64,000 nucleotides of DNA from Leptodactylus fallax. Lineage: Eukaryota; Chordata; Amphibia; Anura; Leptodactylidae. Location of the stretch: assembly GCA_947044405.1 (NCBI GenBank), contig CAMRHE010000115.1, positions 2,666,001 through 2,730,000 of the forward strand, in the 5' to 3' direction. The translations under genes were made by a program, and so were the position numbers. Shown piece after piece: positions 44,166 to 54,975 of the stretch. The notes below the pieces were generated by a model. It had not been told where the DNA came from and did no database searches. It saw nothing but the letters and a program-made list of their open reading frames with translations. Numbering within the stretch: position 1 is the first letter of the stretch; every line of letters starts with the position of its first letter.

Positions 44166-45554
44166 TTGAAGATCAAGGCGAGGAAAGCCGCAGGGCCAGA
44201 TGACATCAGTGCAAGGCTAATTAAGACTTGTGGGGACCAGCTGTGTGGTATAATTACATATATGTATAATATGAGCCTGAGGCAGGAAATAGTCCCTGAA
44301 TTATGGAAATCTTCTTGTGTGGTACCAGTTCCAAAGAAACCTCACCCTATGGACCTCAACGACTACAGACCTGTAGCACTGACATCCCACTTGATGAAGA
44401 TCTTAGAGAGATTGGTTCTCACACATCTCCGCCCTCTAGTGAGCCCCGCTATGGACCCTCTCCAGTTTGCTTATCGACCGGGCATTGGGGTAGATGATGC
44501 CATCATCCACCTTCTGCACAGGGCTCTGTCTCACCTGGAAAAACCAGGGAACACGGTGAGAATAATGTTCTTTGATTTCTCCAGTGCTTTTAACACCATA
44601 CAGCCCAGGTTACTGAGAGACAAGCTGGGCCTTGCTGGAGTGGACCACCACCTCTCCAACTGGATCCTAGACTACCTCACAAATCGACCTCAATACGTGA
44701 GAGCCCAAGACTGTGTGTCAGGTACCGTGATCTGTAATACGGGGGCACCTCAGGGTACGGTTCTCGCCCCTTTCCTCTTCACACTGTACACTGCTGATTT
44801 TAGGTGCAACTCATCCAGCTGCTACCTACAGAAGTATTCTGACGACTCTGCAATAGTAGGCCTCATCACAGACGATGATGAGAAGGAGTACAGAGAACTG
44901 AACCGGTTTTTTGTGGACTGGTGCCACCAGAACCACCTGAAGATTAACGCGGGGAAGACCAAGGAGATGGTGGTGGACTTCCATAAAGGCGGATGCCCTC
45001 CTAAACCAGTGGACATCCTGGGGACGGGCATCGAGATTGTGAACACCTATAAGTACCTGAGTCTGCTCCTTAATAATAAGTTGGACTGGGCAGATCATAT
45101 GGAGGCCCTGTACAGGAAGGGCCACAGCAGGCTCTACCTGCTTAGGAAACTGAGAGCCTTTGGAATCCGGGGGGCACTTCTTAGAACTTTCTTCAACTCG
45201 GTAGTGGCATCAGCCATCTTCTTTGGAGTGGCCTGCTGGGGGAGCAGTATATCAACCAGGGACAGAAATAAACTTGACAAGCTGATTAGAAGGGCCAGCT
45301 CTGTCCTGGGGAGCCCACTGGACCCAGTGCAGGTGGTGGGTGACAGAAGGATACTGTCCGTGGTGAGCTCCATGCGGGAGAATAACTCCCATCCCATGCA
45401 TGAGACTGTGATCGCGCTGGGCAGTACTGTCAGTGACCGACTGCTCCACCCTAGGTGTGAGAAGGAGCGCTATCGGAAGTCTTTCCTCCCCACCGCGGTT
45501 AGGCTGTACAACCAACACCGACCTAAGCGGAGATCATTACATACAGAGAACTGA
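44166..45554 (+). CDS. LINE reverse transcriptase (ORF2 C-terminal part), open frame
   Basis: 462 codons without interruption. Reverse-transcriptase landmarks in order: KARKAAGPDDIS, VPVPKKPHPMDLNDYRPVAL, PLQFAYRPGIGVDDA, FFDFSSAFNTIQP (first catalytic D), GAPQGTVLAPFLFTLYTADF, and the YSDDSAIVG box (YADD-type, second and third D). Then come the thumb-like HLKINAGKTKEMVVDF, and a C-terminal part with LDKLIRRASSVLGSPLDPVQ and HPRCEKERYRKSFLPTAVRL. This matches L2-like LINEs of fish and frogs. The Met at the start is an internal residue. It lacks the apurinic endonuclease, so it cannot retrotranspose by itself. The open frame suggests a recent insertion. Confidence 0.88.
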   Translation: MKIKARKAAGPDDISARLIKTCGDQLCGIITYMYNMSLRQEIVPELWKSSCVVPVPKKPHPMDLNDYRPVALTSHLMKILERLVLTHLRPLVSPAMDPLQFAYRPGIGVDDAIIHLLHRALSHLEKPGNTVRIMFFDFSSAFNTIQPRLLRDKLGLAGVDHHLSNWILDYLTNRPQYVRAQDCVSGTVICNTGAPQGTVLAPFLFTLYTADFRCNSSSCYLQKYSDDSAIVGLITDDDEKEYRELNRFFVDWCHQNHLKINAGKTKEMVVDFHKGGCPPKPVDILGTGIEIVNTYKYLSLLLNNKLDWADHMEALYRKGHSRLYLLRKLRAFGIRGALLRTFFNSVVASAIFFGVACWGSSISTRDRNKLDKLIRRASSVLGSPLDPVQVVGDRRILSVVSSMRENNSHPMHETVIALGSTVSDRLLHPRCEKERYRKSFLPTAVRLYNQHRPKRRSLHTEN

Positions 45555-45739
45555 AATATCTCTCTGCCTGTTATATCCCCCCCCCCCCCCCTCTGCTACG
45601 CCCTATCTGTCTGTCTGCTATTAATGTAATGCCTCTCACCTTGGAACATTCCTGTACATGTTGTATTTGTATTTGTATCTGCTTATCTTATCTTTGCTGC
45701 TGTAACACACTTAATTTCCCCATTGTGGGACTATTAAAG

Positions 45740-45769
45740 GACTATTATTATTATTATTATTATTATTTA
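45740..45769. repeat. (ATT)n tail of the LINE
   Basis: Seven or more ATT units at the 3' end of the LINE. Confidence 0.9.
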
Positions 45770-46125
45770 AGTCCACCGGGAAATTCACTGTAAATATATG
45801 TAGGTTTAAGGGGGTTGGATTCTGGGTATTCTTAAAGGTATACCTTCATAATGTCTACTCCTGATATCAGGGAACATGGATCTCATAGAGGGGACCCCCT
45901 GCTTGGAACCTCCCACTCCCCTGTGTGTCAAAATGGAGAGCCACCTTGTAAGTTAGTCCAAACCTTTGCAATGTGTCTATATACATAGCCAGCTTTGCAT
46001 TATTTTCTCCGTATTGTTGGGTGCATGCTTTAAGTCTTTTCAGACTATCATGTCTTGCATCTGGGTAAGGCTGGGAGGAGGAACTGAATGTAGAACGTTC
46101 CTATAAAATTCCCCTTTGAGGCTAA

Positions 46126-46329
46126 GGTCCCATGTTGCAGAAATGCAGCATTTTTTGTTGCAGAATTTGGTGCATTTTTTTAAGCCAAAGTCAGGAGTGG
46201 CTTGAAAAGGAATGGAAAATATGAAGGTAGCTCTGACATTTCCCTTCTGTTTAATCTACTTCTGACTTTGGCTCAAAAAAACACAGAAAATCTGCAACAA
46301 AAAATGTTGCGTTTCCACAATGTGGGGCC
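46126..46329. mobile_element. PIF/Harbinger-like foldback MITE, GTTGCAGAAA family (copy 2)
   Basis: TAA then GGTCCCATGTTGCAGAAATG; right GTTTCCACAATGTGGGGCC then TTTA. The arms containing AAGCCAAAGTCAGGAGTGG / CTACTTCTGACTTTGGCTC pair. Confidence 0.7.
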
Positions 46330-46439
46330 TTTAGTATAACCCTCCATATAGTCTGGTCCTATGTTTAACACACATTTCAGTAATCTTAGAGGCAGGGACG
46401 TATGGGGCCGGGGCCCTGTGGCAGCCTCTACCACAAACC

Positions 46440-46762
46440 CCACAAACACTGCTATCGTTATACGATCAGGGTCCCAGGGGAGGTGAGGGAACATAAAAAA
46501 CACTTTAACTCACCTCTCCTACGCTCCACAGGCTTCGGGCCTGTTTGGTGACGTCCCAGACGTCAGCTGACGTCATTATGCGTCACGACGCCGGCTTGGG
46601 TCACACGAAATCCGGTCCAACATTGAAGATGGCCGAAGTAGCGCACCGGAGTGCATCAGAGCCAGGGGGAGGTAAGTAGCATTGTTTTTTATGTTTGTAT
46701 CCTCCCCTGGGTCTCCGATCATTATACTCTGGGGTTTGAGAAGACCCCAGAGTATAATAATC
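46440..46762. mobile_element. Foldback repeat related to 16.08-16.45 kb
   Basis: Contains GTCCCAGGGGAGGTGAGGGA and ACTTTAACTCACCTCTCCTA at the left, and GTATCCTCCCCTGGGTCTCC, ACTCTGGGGTTTGAGAAGAC, CCCAGAGTATAATAATCG at the right, mirrored around a GC-rich GACGTC-containing centre (CCAGACGTCAGCTGACGTCA). Confidence 0.55.
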
Positions 46763-46779
46763 GTTCATGGGTAGTCCAT

Positions 46780-46996
46780 TATGGGGCATAATACTGTGTG
46801 CAGGGGCCACTATGGGGCATAATACTGTGTGCAGGGGCCATTGTGGGGCATAATACTGTGTGCAGGGGCCATTGTGGGGCATAATACTGTGTGCAGGGGC
46901 CACTGTGGGGCATAATACTGTGTGCAGGGGCCACTGTGGGGCATGATACTGTGTGCAGGGGCTACTATGGGGCATAATAATGTGCGCAGGAATGCG
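46780..46996. repeat. 31-bp minisatellite, about seven units
   Basis: The unit TATGGGGCATAATACTGTGT(GCAGGGGCCAC) is repeated head to tail, with few substitutions in the first six copies and more in the seventh. The long minus-strand open frame over it (46,601-47,071) is a consequence of the repeat. Confidence 0.93.
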
Positions 46997-47520
46997 GTTT
47001 GTGCAGGGGGGGTTGGGGCGGCAGTTCAGGGGGGGGGGGCATGTTAAATGTTCACCTTGGGGCCCAGCCATTCCTAGTTACGCCATTGCTTAGAGGAGTC
47101 ATTGGTAACAGTTTCTGTGTCTGCTATGTGTCTATTCACAGGTCATAGTCGAATAATTTTTCTTTATATTTTTGTAAAAGCTGTTGCAAAAATCATGATA
47201 TGACTGTACTGTGTGAATAGACCTTTACTGTTCCTTCTGTAGTTCTGTCTATTGAGTTTCAGTTTCTGTGTTATGTTATTTGTAATTTCCATGTGACTTC
47301 TGTACAGTGTTATGTAATATTCTTGGCTTTACCTTATCATACATCATTCTGGAATGTGGGGTGAGGATCCGAGAAATGCCACAATCCTGAATCCTCCTAC
47401 ATGGTTTCCCAGCACAAAAGCCTGGGTCTACACATCAATTTTAAAGAACACAAGTTGTGACAAGACTTTATTTTTAAGCTTTGTTGTGATAAACAAAACC
47501 TCTATGGGCCGATAAAGACG

Positions 47521-47692
47521 TAAAGGGAATCTGTCTTCAGGTTTGGGGCCCTGCGCATGTGTTGGTAGCTGCCGGAGAAGTACCTGCTGAACATGGCGGT
47601 GGACAGGACTGGGGTTTGGGACCTTAAACTCCAGCAGCACAATGATGTGATCCTGGGTGAGGATCCCCAAACCTGATGACACATTCCCTGTA
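47521..47692. mobile_element. T2-like foldback MITE
   Basis: TAAAGGGAATCTGTCTTCAG then GTTTGGGGCCC at the left; GGGGATCCCCAAACCTGATG? region, with CCCCAAACCTGATGACACAT and TCCCTGTAAA at the right. The ends are inverted to each other. The termini resemble TTAAAGGGAGTCTGTCACC at 6,780. Confidence 0.55.
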
Positions 47693-47969
47693 AAGTGTGT
47701 GGAGCCCTCTGGGCAGCGGCTTTGCTAGACTTTGAAAACACCTCGTACACCTTTGGGTCAATGGTTTTTTAGCATGGAAGGATGGTGGACCATGGGGAGA
47801 TGGATTGGATTATATGTTATATCCATATAGGCTTGTGTCCTACTTTAGCTCCAAATACAAATAGTTTGGTTTTTCATATTCATGTACTGACCAAATAATA
47901 CTGCTGTGCAAAGACTAAATAATACCTCTACATCATAACAATACATGTTAGCATTTAATAGAATTGCTA

Positions 47970-49554
47970 CAGTGGGTACGGAAAGTATTCAGACCCCTTT
48001 AAATTTTTTACTCTTTGTTTCATTGCAGCCATTTGCTAAAAGCAAAAAAGTTAATTTTATTTCTCATGAATGTACACTCAGCACCCCATCTTGACAGAAA
48101 AAAAACAGAAATGTAGATATTTTTGCAAATTTATTAAAAAAGAAAACTGAAATATCACATGGTCATAAGTATTCAGACCCTTTGCTGTGACACTCATATT
48201 TAACTCACTGCTGTCCATTTCCTTCTGATCCTCCTTGAGATGGTTCTACTCCTTCATTGGAGTTCAGCTGTGTTTAATTAAACTGATTGGACTTGATTAG
48301 GAAAGGCACACACCTGTCTATATAAGACCTCACAGCTCACAGTGCATGTCAGAGCAAATGAGAATCATGAGGTCAAAGGAACTTCCCAAGGAGCTCAGAG
48401 ACAGAATTGTGGCAAGGCACAGATCTGGCCAAGGTTACAAAAGAATTTCTGCAGCACTCAAAGTTCCTAAAAGCACAGTGGCCCCATAATCCTTAAATGG
48501 AAGAAGTTTGGGACGACCAGAACTCTTCCTTGATCTGGCTGTCCAGCCAAACTGAGCAATCGTGGGAGAAGAGCCTTGGTGAGAGAGGTAAAGAAGAACC
48601 CAAAGATCACTGTGGCTGAGCTCCAGAGATGCAGTAGGGAGATGGGAGAAAGTTCCACAAAGTCAACTATCACTGCAGCCCTCCACCAGTCGGGGCTTTA
48701 TGGCAGAGTGGCCCAAAGGAAGCCTCTCCTCAGTGCAAGACACATGAAAGCCCACATAGAGTTTGCCAAAAAACACATGAAGGACTCCCAGACTATGAGA
48801 AATAAGATTCTCTGGTCTGATGAGACGAAGATTGAACTTTTTGGTGTTAATTCTAAGCGGTATGTGTGGAGAAAACCAGGCACTGCTCATCACCTGCCCA
48901 ATACAATCCCAACAGTGAAACATGGTGGTGTCAGCATCATGCTATGGGGTGTTTTTCAGCTGCAGGGAAAGGACAACTGGTTGCAATTGAAGGAAAGATG
49001 AATGCGGCCAAGTACAGAGAGATCCTGGAAGAAAACCTCTTCCAGAGTGCTCTGGACCTCAGACTGGGCTGAAGGTTCACCTTCCAACAAGACAATGACC
49101 CTAAGCACACAGCTAAAATAACAAAGGAGTGGCTTCGGAACAACTCTGTGACCATTCTTGACTGGCCCAGCCAGAGCCCTGACCTCAACCCAATTGAGCA
49201 TCTCTGGAGAGACCTGAAAATGGCTCCACCAACGTTCACCATCCAACCTGACGGAACTGGAGAGGATCTGCAAGGAAGAATGGCAGTGGATCGCCAAATC
49301 CAGATGTGAAAAACTTGTTGCATCATCCCCAAGAAGACTCATGGCTGTACTAGCTCAAAAGGGGCTTCTACTCAATACTGAGCAATTTAATAAATTTGCA
49401 AAAATATCTACATTTCTGGTTTTTTTCTGTCAAGATGGGGTGCTGAGTGTACATTAATGGGAAATAAAATGAACTTTTTTGCTTTTAGCAAATGGCTGAA
49501 ATGAAACAAAGAGTGAAAAATTTAAAGGGGTTTGAATACTTTCCGTACCCACTG
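47970..49554 (+). mobile_element. Complete Tc1-like element with inverted repeats and TA duplication
   Basis: Begins CAGTGGGTACGGAAAGTATT and ends AATACTTTCCGTACCCACTG, each flanked by TA; 1,585 bp, the usual Tc1 size. Inner repeat segments GCAAAAAAGTTAATTTTATT, CACTCAGCACCCCATCTTGA and AGATATTTTTGCAAATTTAT are mirrored near the right end. The transposase gene inside is broken. Confidence 0.93.
48358..49345 (+). pseudogene. Tc1 transposase pseudogene, DD34E type
   Basis: From an ATG at 48,358 (or 48,367) the frame reads SKELPKELRDRIVARHRSGQ and ISAALKVPKSTVAP, then meets a stop at 48,487. The sequence resumes in another frame (48,576 on: [23 protein letters not shown], then [20 protein letters not shown], the first D block), shifts again near 48,955 ([20 protein letters not shown]), has a TGA at 49,069, then [18 protein letters not shown] and [19 protein letters not shown]. 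Second D to E spacing is 34. At least three frame changes and two stops: non-functional. Confidence 0.88.
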
Positions 49555-49559
49555 TATAA

Positions 49560-50460
49560 TACCATGCTCCTGCCGATCAACTGATTGAAGGGCTGTGTCA
49601 TTCAGGCAGGTACTGCAGCCTCTTGATTACCAGGCACAGCGCTGCACACTGTATAGTGGCTGTGCCTGGTATTGCAGGCTTATCATAGCTCATTGGGACT
49701 GAACTTCAGCAAGCTGCAATAGTATAAGGTACAGCTGCTAAAAAAAATGGTATTTTGTCTAGTAAATGATGAAGATGGTACATCAGGTGTCATTTGTATG
49801 GAGATATTTTTGTATGGAATGCAACACTTTTAGGGTACAATGTCTGATATAGCATGTCACCATTTTTCTCTGTTAGGTTAGTATGAATTCTGACATAAAA
49901 CCTCTGTATATCTCTGCATGAAATTGGAGGTGTTTGGAAACAGTACTAATCCCATGTACCACCATAGAAACCCTATTATGACACCCTACAAATCAGAGAT
50001 GTAAAACAGCTAGGTGCATATGAGACATTTTATGTAGAGTATACATACAGTATGTATATTCTTATGTTCCTGTTCATTATCAGCATTAACCCTATAGGAG
50101 CATAGAAAAACCTCATGCACCATATTGTGGATCCATACCATGTCACATATTTGGAGTATGGAGCTAATATTATCCTATACATTTTCCATACCTCTCAGTA
50201 TTTTCACATTGAAGTATTTTCTATACACAGTCTGGGCGACTGTATAAATAAAAAAAAAAGCCTGCATGGATGCAAAAAAAAAAAAAAAATCAGTACAATA
50301 GCATTGACTTGGTATTCAGACAGAATTTTACACTTGTAAAATATACAGAAATAAATGACTCCTAAGAGATCCAGACCAGAACTCATGCATTGAATAAACT
50401 GGTTGGGCACATGAAGGAAACCCTGCCTGTCAATGGCTGTCAACCTCATGCCTCAGTTCT
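49560..50460. other. Intergenic sequence with a decayed T2-like interior
   Basis: 49,570-49,740 carries GGCTGTGCCTGGTATTGCAG and CAGGCACAGCGCTGCACACT, parts of T2-like element interiors. A-rich runs lie near 50,250 and 50,275. No gene. Confidence 0.4.
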
Positions 50461-50464
50461 CTAA

Positions 50465-50962
50465 TGGCCCATTCACACTACCACTGGATGTCCATTCTGA
50501 TAGGGTCCATTAAAAAAAAAAACAGACGCCTATCATAATGGACATTAATGGACACCGATGTTAATGTCTGTTTTTTTAATAGACCAGTTATAAAAATGGA
50601 CACATTAACATCTGTTAATGTCAGTTTTTATACCGTCCATTTTTTGCTTTCTGAGCATGTGTAAAAAAATAAACTGACAGTAATAATGAACAGTATAACA
50701 GACGACCATCCATTAGTCATAGACATTAATGTAAAAAAATAACGGACACTTAACATCCGTCATAAGTCTGGTATTTTAAATGGGCCCAAAAGTCCTGCAC
50801 CCCGCTTTATTATGCCGCCAAAATAACGGACCTGTGATGGATTCGGTGAAAACCGACACTAACGGACAACAGAGCAAATCCCATTGAAATAAATGGGATT
50901 TTTAAAGGATTTTTGACAACGGATGCTAAAAAGGGACACTAACAATGGTAGTGTGAAAGACC
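50465..50962. mobile_element. PIF/Harbinger-like foldback MITE, ACGGACA-rich family (copy 3, decayed)
   Basis: TAA then TGGCCCATTCACACTACCAC at the left; GGTAGTGTGAAAGACC at the right. The internal GGACAC / GTCCATT words are as in 21,810-22,401 but more mutated. Confidence 0.6.
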
Positions 50963-50969
50963 AAAAACT

Positions 50970-51161
50970 GTCTGCAAGTGTACTGAGAAGAATAGACTGA
51001 AGGCAAAGGGGAGTCACACCAAATATTGATGGGATTTAGATTTCTATTTTCTTATTTTGTTATTTGACAAAAAACTATTAGCCCTTCTATTTTGAAAGCA
51101 TTCTTACTTTGTAGCATTTTTTTCCCACACCTGCCTAAAATGTTTGCATAGCTCTGTATTA
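50970..51161. mobile_element. Right end of the DNA transposon also seen at 35.4 kb
   Basis: CTGCAAGTGTACTGAGAAGA, GGAGTCACACCAAATATTGA, GAAAGCATTCTTACTTTGTA, then CACACCTGCCTAAAATGTTT and GCATAGCTCTGTA. I read this as a decayed right terminus (compare CTTTTGCACAGTACTGTA of known fish and frog elements). Confidence 0.5.
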
Positions 51162-51560
51162 CTATTTTTTATTGCATAGTCCCTTTGCAAAATGATTAGG
51201 AAGCCGATCTAAATGATCTACATGGTATAAGAATATATAGCTAAAACCCTTTGTGCTGATTCTAAAGAATTTCCAAAAAATTCTCACCAGTAGTAGATCT
51301 TTCCTTTACATTCTGATTTTGCTTCATGAAGACCTATGCAGTGTGGTGTTGGAATATGGGGTTAAATTCCATCTTCTAGTAGTTCACTTGTTTTCCCAGT
51401 ACTCACGTGGTTTCCTTCCACAGTCTCAAAAGAAATGACTTGCCTTCCACTGAAACTGCTATCAGGATATGAGCATGCGTTCACTTGAATGTGAAATTAA
51501 ATGGAATGTCCTATGTCAGCCAGCTCAGCCCTTTAGTTTTTCTTATCACTACGTCTAGAT

Positions 51561-51800
51561 CAGGGGTGACAGACTCATTTTCGCAGAGGGCCACATCAGC
51601 CTTATGGTTGTCTTCAAAGGGCTGTTAGTAATTCAGTAACTGTATAAATGTAGCTCTGCCAGTTAAGAGTAGTTACATTTATATCCCATTGAAGGCAACC
51701 ATAAGGCTGATGTTAAGATATTGTTAACACATAGGTAATAGTGTCCTAATTATCTCCCCTCCTACAGGTAATAATGCTCCCCAATACATAGATAATAGTG
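51561..51800. mobile_element. hAT-like element, left end only
   Basis: CAGGGGTGACAGACTCATTT and TCGCAGAGGGCCACATCAGC resemble hAT (Charlie-like) termini. No right terminus or 8-bp duplication found. Confidence 0.45.
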
Positions 51801-51892
51801 TCCTAATTGTCCCACCACATACATATTGGTGACCCCACGGGTAATAGTTTTCTCCAATCCACCTCAAATTACATCACATACAGTCCAGGTCA

Positions 51893-52105
51893 CACAATGG
51901 TGGATGATGAATTTCATATTTACCTCTTCTTCCTGCAAAACGCTGATGTGGTGTCCGGATGTGCATCTTTTCTATTGTCTTCCCGACACTGCAAGCGCTA
52001 CCATAGATCAGGAGACAGCATGGCCGGAAGGACATTAAAAGAGGTGCACAGCTGGGCACCGCCTCAACTCTTTGCAGGAAGAAGAGGTAAATATTCAATT
52101 CCCTA
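51893..52105. mobile_element. Foldback repeat
   Basis: AATTTCATATTTACCTCTTC then TTCCTGCAAA at the left pairs with TTTGCAGGAAGAAGAGGTAA then ATATTC at the right. The middle contains CTGCAAGCGCTACCATAGAT and its degraded inverse. Overlapping open frames on both strands are by-products. Confidence 0.6.
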
Positions 52106-52566
52106 GACCTGGAGGCAGTAGTGTGGCAAGGGGGCCTATGATTTAGGGGCCAGCTCCCAAGGGTGACAGCTGTGACCCCTATAGCTGGTCCACAGCAAAT
52201 CGCTGGCTATATAACAGTGGGGACCTTCCGGCTGAAGACAGAACAAAGTGATGCCATGTAACCTGGTTTTCTAGCCCTAAAGACATAATATGGCCCCCAC
52301 ACAGTAAAAGGCCCTTTTTTTTTAACTGATTTATTTTGGAGGACAGAAAAGTATGGTAGGATACGCTTCTTTGTAGATCAAAAAAGCAGACAGGGACAGG
52401 CAGTTGACCAAATGGAGTCAAAAGCAGCAGTTTCTTTAATATTAGAGTCTTTATGTCCTCTGACACATACAGTTTTATAGCTGTTTTGTTTATAAAAGCG
52501 TATCTATCAGACAGAGGGCATTAACATGATGTGAATACACCCATAGTCTGACCTATTGGTATAAAC

Positions 52567-52724
52567 CAGGGGTAGGCAACCTTTGGAACTCCAGCTGTTG
52601 TAAAACTACAACTCCCAGCATGCATACTTGCTCTGCTGTTCTTGGAACTCCCATGGAAGTGAATGGAGCATGTTGGGAGTTGTAGTTTCACAGCAGCTGG
52701 AGTGCCGAAGGTTGCCTACCCCTG
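52567..52724. mobile_element. hAT MITE with exact 8-bp target duplication
   Basis: CAGGGGTAGGCAACCTTTGG at the left and CCGAAGGTTGCCTACCCCTG at the right. Both sides are flanked by GTATAAAC (52,559-52,566 and 52,725-52,732). The arms (ACTCCAGCTGTTGTAAAACT / AACTACAACTCCCAGCATGC and inverse) fold on each other. 158 bp, non-coding; the 8-bp duplication is the hAT hallmark. Confidence 0.93.
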
Positions 52725-53175
52725 GTATAAACCAATGGGTCAGTTTATAATGGATGTAAAATGGTTTGACGTACGAGTTAAGTCCATTAAAGACGGATCA
52801 GTGGGTTGGATAAAAAATAAAGACCAATGATATTCATCTGCTTTTTTTTTTAAGGTATAGATACAAAATAGATGACACTCGGCCAATAAAAACAGACACG
52901 TTACGGATGCACAACAGCTGTCAAGAAACGGATTTGTATGTCTGTGTTTCGCAGATGGTAGGTCCGATTAAAAAGGAACAGACATCTGAATTAGGCCTTA
53001 CGATGCGATCCGCCATCATAAGGGTGCAGGGTAAATACGTTTCTTTAATCTGCTATGTAGCTCCTGCTGTTACCATTTCCAAAGAAAATTTATGCTTTAT
53101 AAGTGTTAATTCCCCTACCAACATGCTCTTAATGGTGTGCCTGGTATGACATAATTCTGCATATAAAGCACAACC

Positions 53176-53330
53176 ACCCGCGGTGGGTTTACATGAAGAT
53201 TATATTCTAACTGTGCCAGTATTATCACCTGACAGTATTGGTAAAATTACCATTACCGTAAATCTACAGCAGGTGATGATAATACAGGCAAAATTAGAAT
53301 ATAGCCTTACCGTAAACCCACTGCAGGTAA
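53176..53330. mobile_element. Foldback repeat with CGGTGGGTTTAC arms
   Basis: CGGTGGGTTTAC, TTATATTCTAA, GCCAGTATTATCACCTG at the left are mirrored by CAGGTGATGATAATACAGGC, TTAGAATATAG, CGTAAACCCACTG at the right. A further, direct copy of the right arm follows at 53,340-53,400. Confidence 0.65.
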
Positions 53331-53399
53331 CACTGTTTATTGTAAGGTGATGATAATACGAGCAAAATTAGAACACAGTCTTATCATGGTGTCACCCCA

Positions 53400-53810
53400 G
53401 GCTCGTTATTAAAAGCATGCCAGTAGGGGGAATTAACACGAATAAAGCGCAATTGTTCTACGGAATTGGGTTTCTAGTCAGAACAGCAGGAGCTATATAG
53501 GAGATTACAAAAACGTGGTTACCCTGAGTGGACCCTTAAGAGAGCAGGGTCACATTTTAAGAAAGAAACCACGGTGACAGGTAATTCTTTCCAGGGCAAT
53601 GCGTAGGTAGCAGGAGAGGAATAATAAGAAACCAGTAGTTGTGATCACTTATGTATAGCAATGAATACCATAAAACTGTGCACAGATACAGATATTACAG
53701 GATGATGTCCTGCGTAACATATTCAAGGAGGGTTGCAATTTTGCTACAGGCAAGCCGCCAACTCCGTTAGAGTATTGTATTACTTAGTGCGGTCAGGTCT
53801 GAACATGCAC
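53400..53810. other. Unassigned intergenic sequence
   Basis: Nothing recognised. Confidence 0.35.
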
Positions 53811-53814
53811 CTAA

Positions 53815-54122
53815 GGGTAAGTTCACACAGAGGAAAATGTAGCAGAACTTGACACAGAATCCGCATCAAATTTTGAGTGAAATCCGCCTCCCATTCATTT
53901 CAATTGGAGTCAGAGGTGGATTTTTTCTGCTAGCTGATTTTTTTGAGCTAGCGGAAAAAAAAACATTGTGCTTATTCTTCAGGCGGATTCCGCATCAGAA
54001 ATCCCATGGAATTGAATGGGACGTGGAAAATACCACCTTTTCCTTTGACATGGATTTGGGTGCAGAATTTGACCAATTCCTCTCCAAAATCCGCTCGCAG
54101 AATTTTGAACCTGACCTTGCCC
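53815..54122. mobile_element. PIF/Harbinger-like MITE, GTTCACACAGAGG family
   Basis: TAA then GGGTAAGTTCACACAGAGGA; the right end GAACCTGACCTTGCCC is a decayed inverse. The interior (AATCCGCCTCCCATTCATTT, GGAATTGAATGGGACGTGG) matches 33,080-33,429. Confidence 0.65.
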
Positions 54123-54942
54123 AAAACAGGGGTGGCAACCTAATTAATAAGCCTCCAGCCATTTTGAGGATGCAGAAGCAGTTTGGACATCAGCCAGAAC
54201 CCGTCACACGCCTGTGAATTTCCTGTTTGCTGTAAATATCATTGCATATGTATTTCATGTGGCCTCCTCTCTTTACCAACTCCAAGTAAGTATATTATAG
54301 TGGCCATCTTTTGTTTGTTCTACCACCTTTTTTGTTCTTTTGAAAAATAGTGACTTTTTTCATATTTATGCAGCTGTGCTTTGCCCAACACGGTGAAGTT
54401 GCAGAAGACACTGGAAAAAGATTCCACATCTATTTTGGGTGCAAACCCTTTGTTAAATTGTATTTCAATATAACTAATTATTTTAATTTTTTTATGCAGA
54501 TAACGTTTGCAGACAACTTGCAAAAGGTTCAAAAGTAAGTATTCTAAATGCACATTTTTTTTTTATCAGGGACAGGCAGACTATAGGCTAAAGGAATACA
54601 ATATAGTGCATCATCTAATGTAATCTGAGGATTGGGAAATATATAGGAAGTTCTTATATTTATACCTTCTGTTTAATCCACTCCTGGCTTTGGATAAAAA
54701 AAAAACTCTGCAAAATCTGCCCCAAAAATAAGTTTGCCTAAAGCACATTTTGGAATACATGTGTTTGTTTTATGTAGCATCCCCCATTTTAGGGATAGTA
54801 AGTGAAGCGTATTTTGAAATATAGGTATATAATGTTATATTTTTTGTGTGTGTGTTTATGTTTAGAAGTTATTAATGATCCAAAATATTTCTTTGTTTTT
54901 TAACAGTATTTAAAAATGGCACGCTGAGCGGAGTATCATTGC

Positions 54943-54975
54943 ATGGACATGAATGTTCCCCAACTGATTGAACTA
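54943..54975 (+). pseudogene. MADF-domain gene remnant, first coding exon
   Basis: ATG at 54,943 reads MDMNVPQLIEL to a consensus CTA|GTGAGT donor in phase 0. This is the usual opening of the MADF domain (xxLIxxV), completed by the next exon at 56,640. Such MADF/Myb-like genes are the second gene of many PIF/Harbinger transposons and also occur as domesticated copies. Confidence 0.6.

Larger units (their letters stand above)
44160..45770 (+). mobile_element. L2/CR1-like (Jockey-group) LINE, 5'-truncated
   Basis: Begins inside ORF2 just before the reverse transcriptase, keeps the rest of the frame, and has a 200-bp 3' untranslated region with a C13 run at about 45,580, CTTAATTTCCCCATTGTGGG, and an (ATT)n tail at 45,745-45,769. 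The endonuclease and ORF1 are missing, as usual for target-primed insertions that stop early. Confidence 0.88.

Noticed and set aside
46785..46990. CRISPR-like array of repeated units
   Set aside because: The units are contiguous, without unique spacers, in a eukaryotic genome; it is a minisatellite.
46601..47071. 156-codon minus-strand open frame with repeated HSIMPHNGPCTQY-like units
   Set aside because: It is the translation of the 31-bp minisatellite; 31 is not a multiple of 3 and the repeat happens to lack stops. No promoter, splice or domain support.
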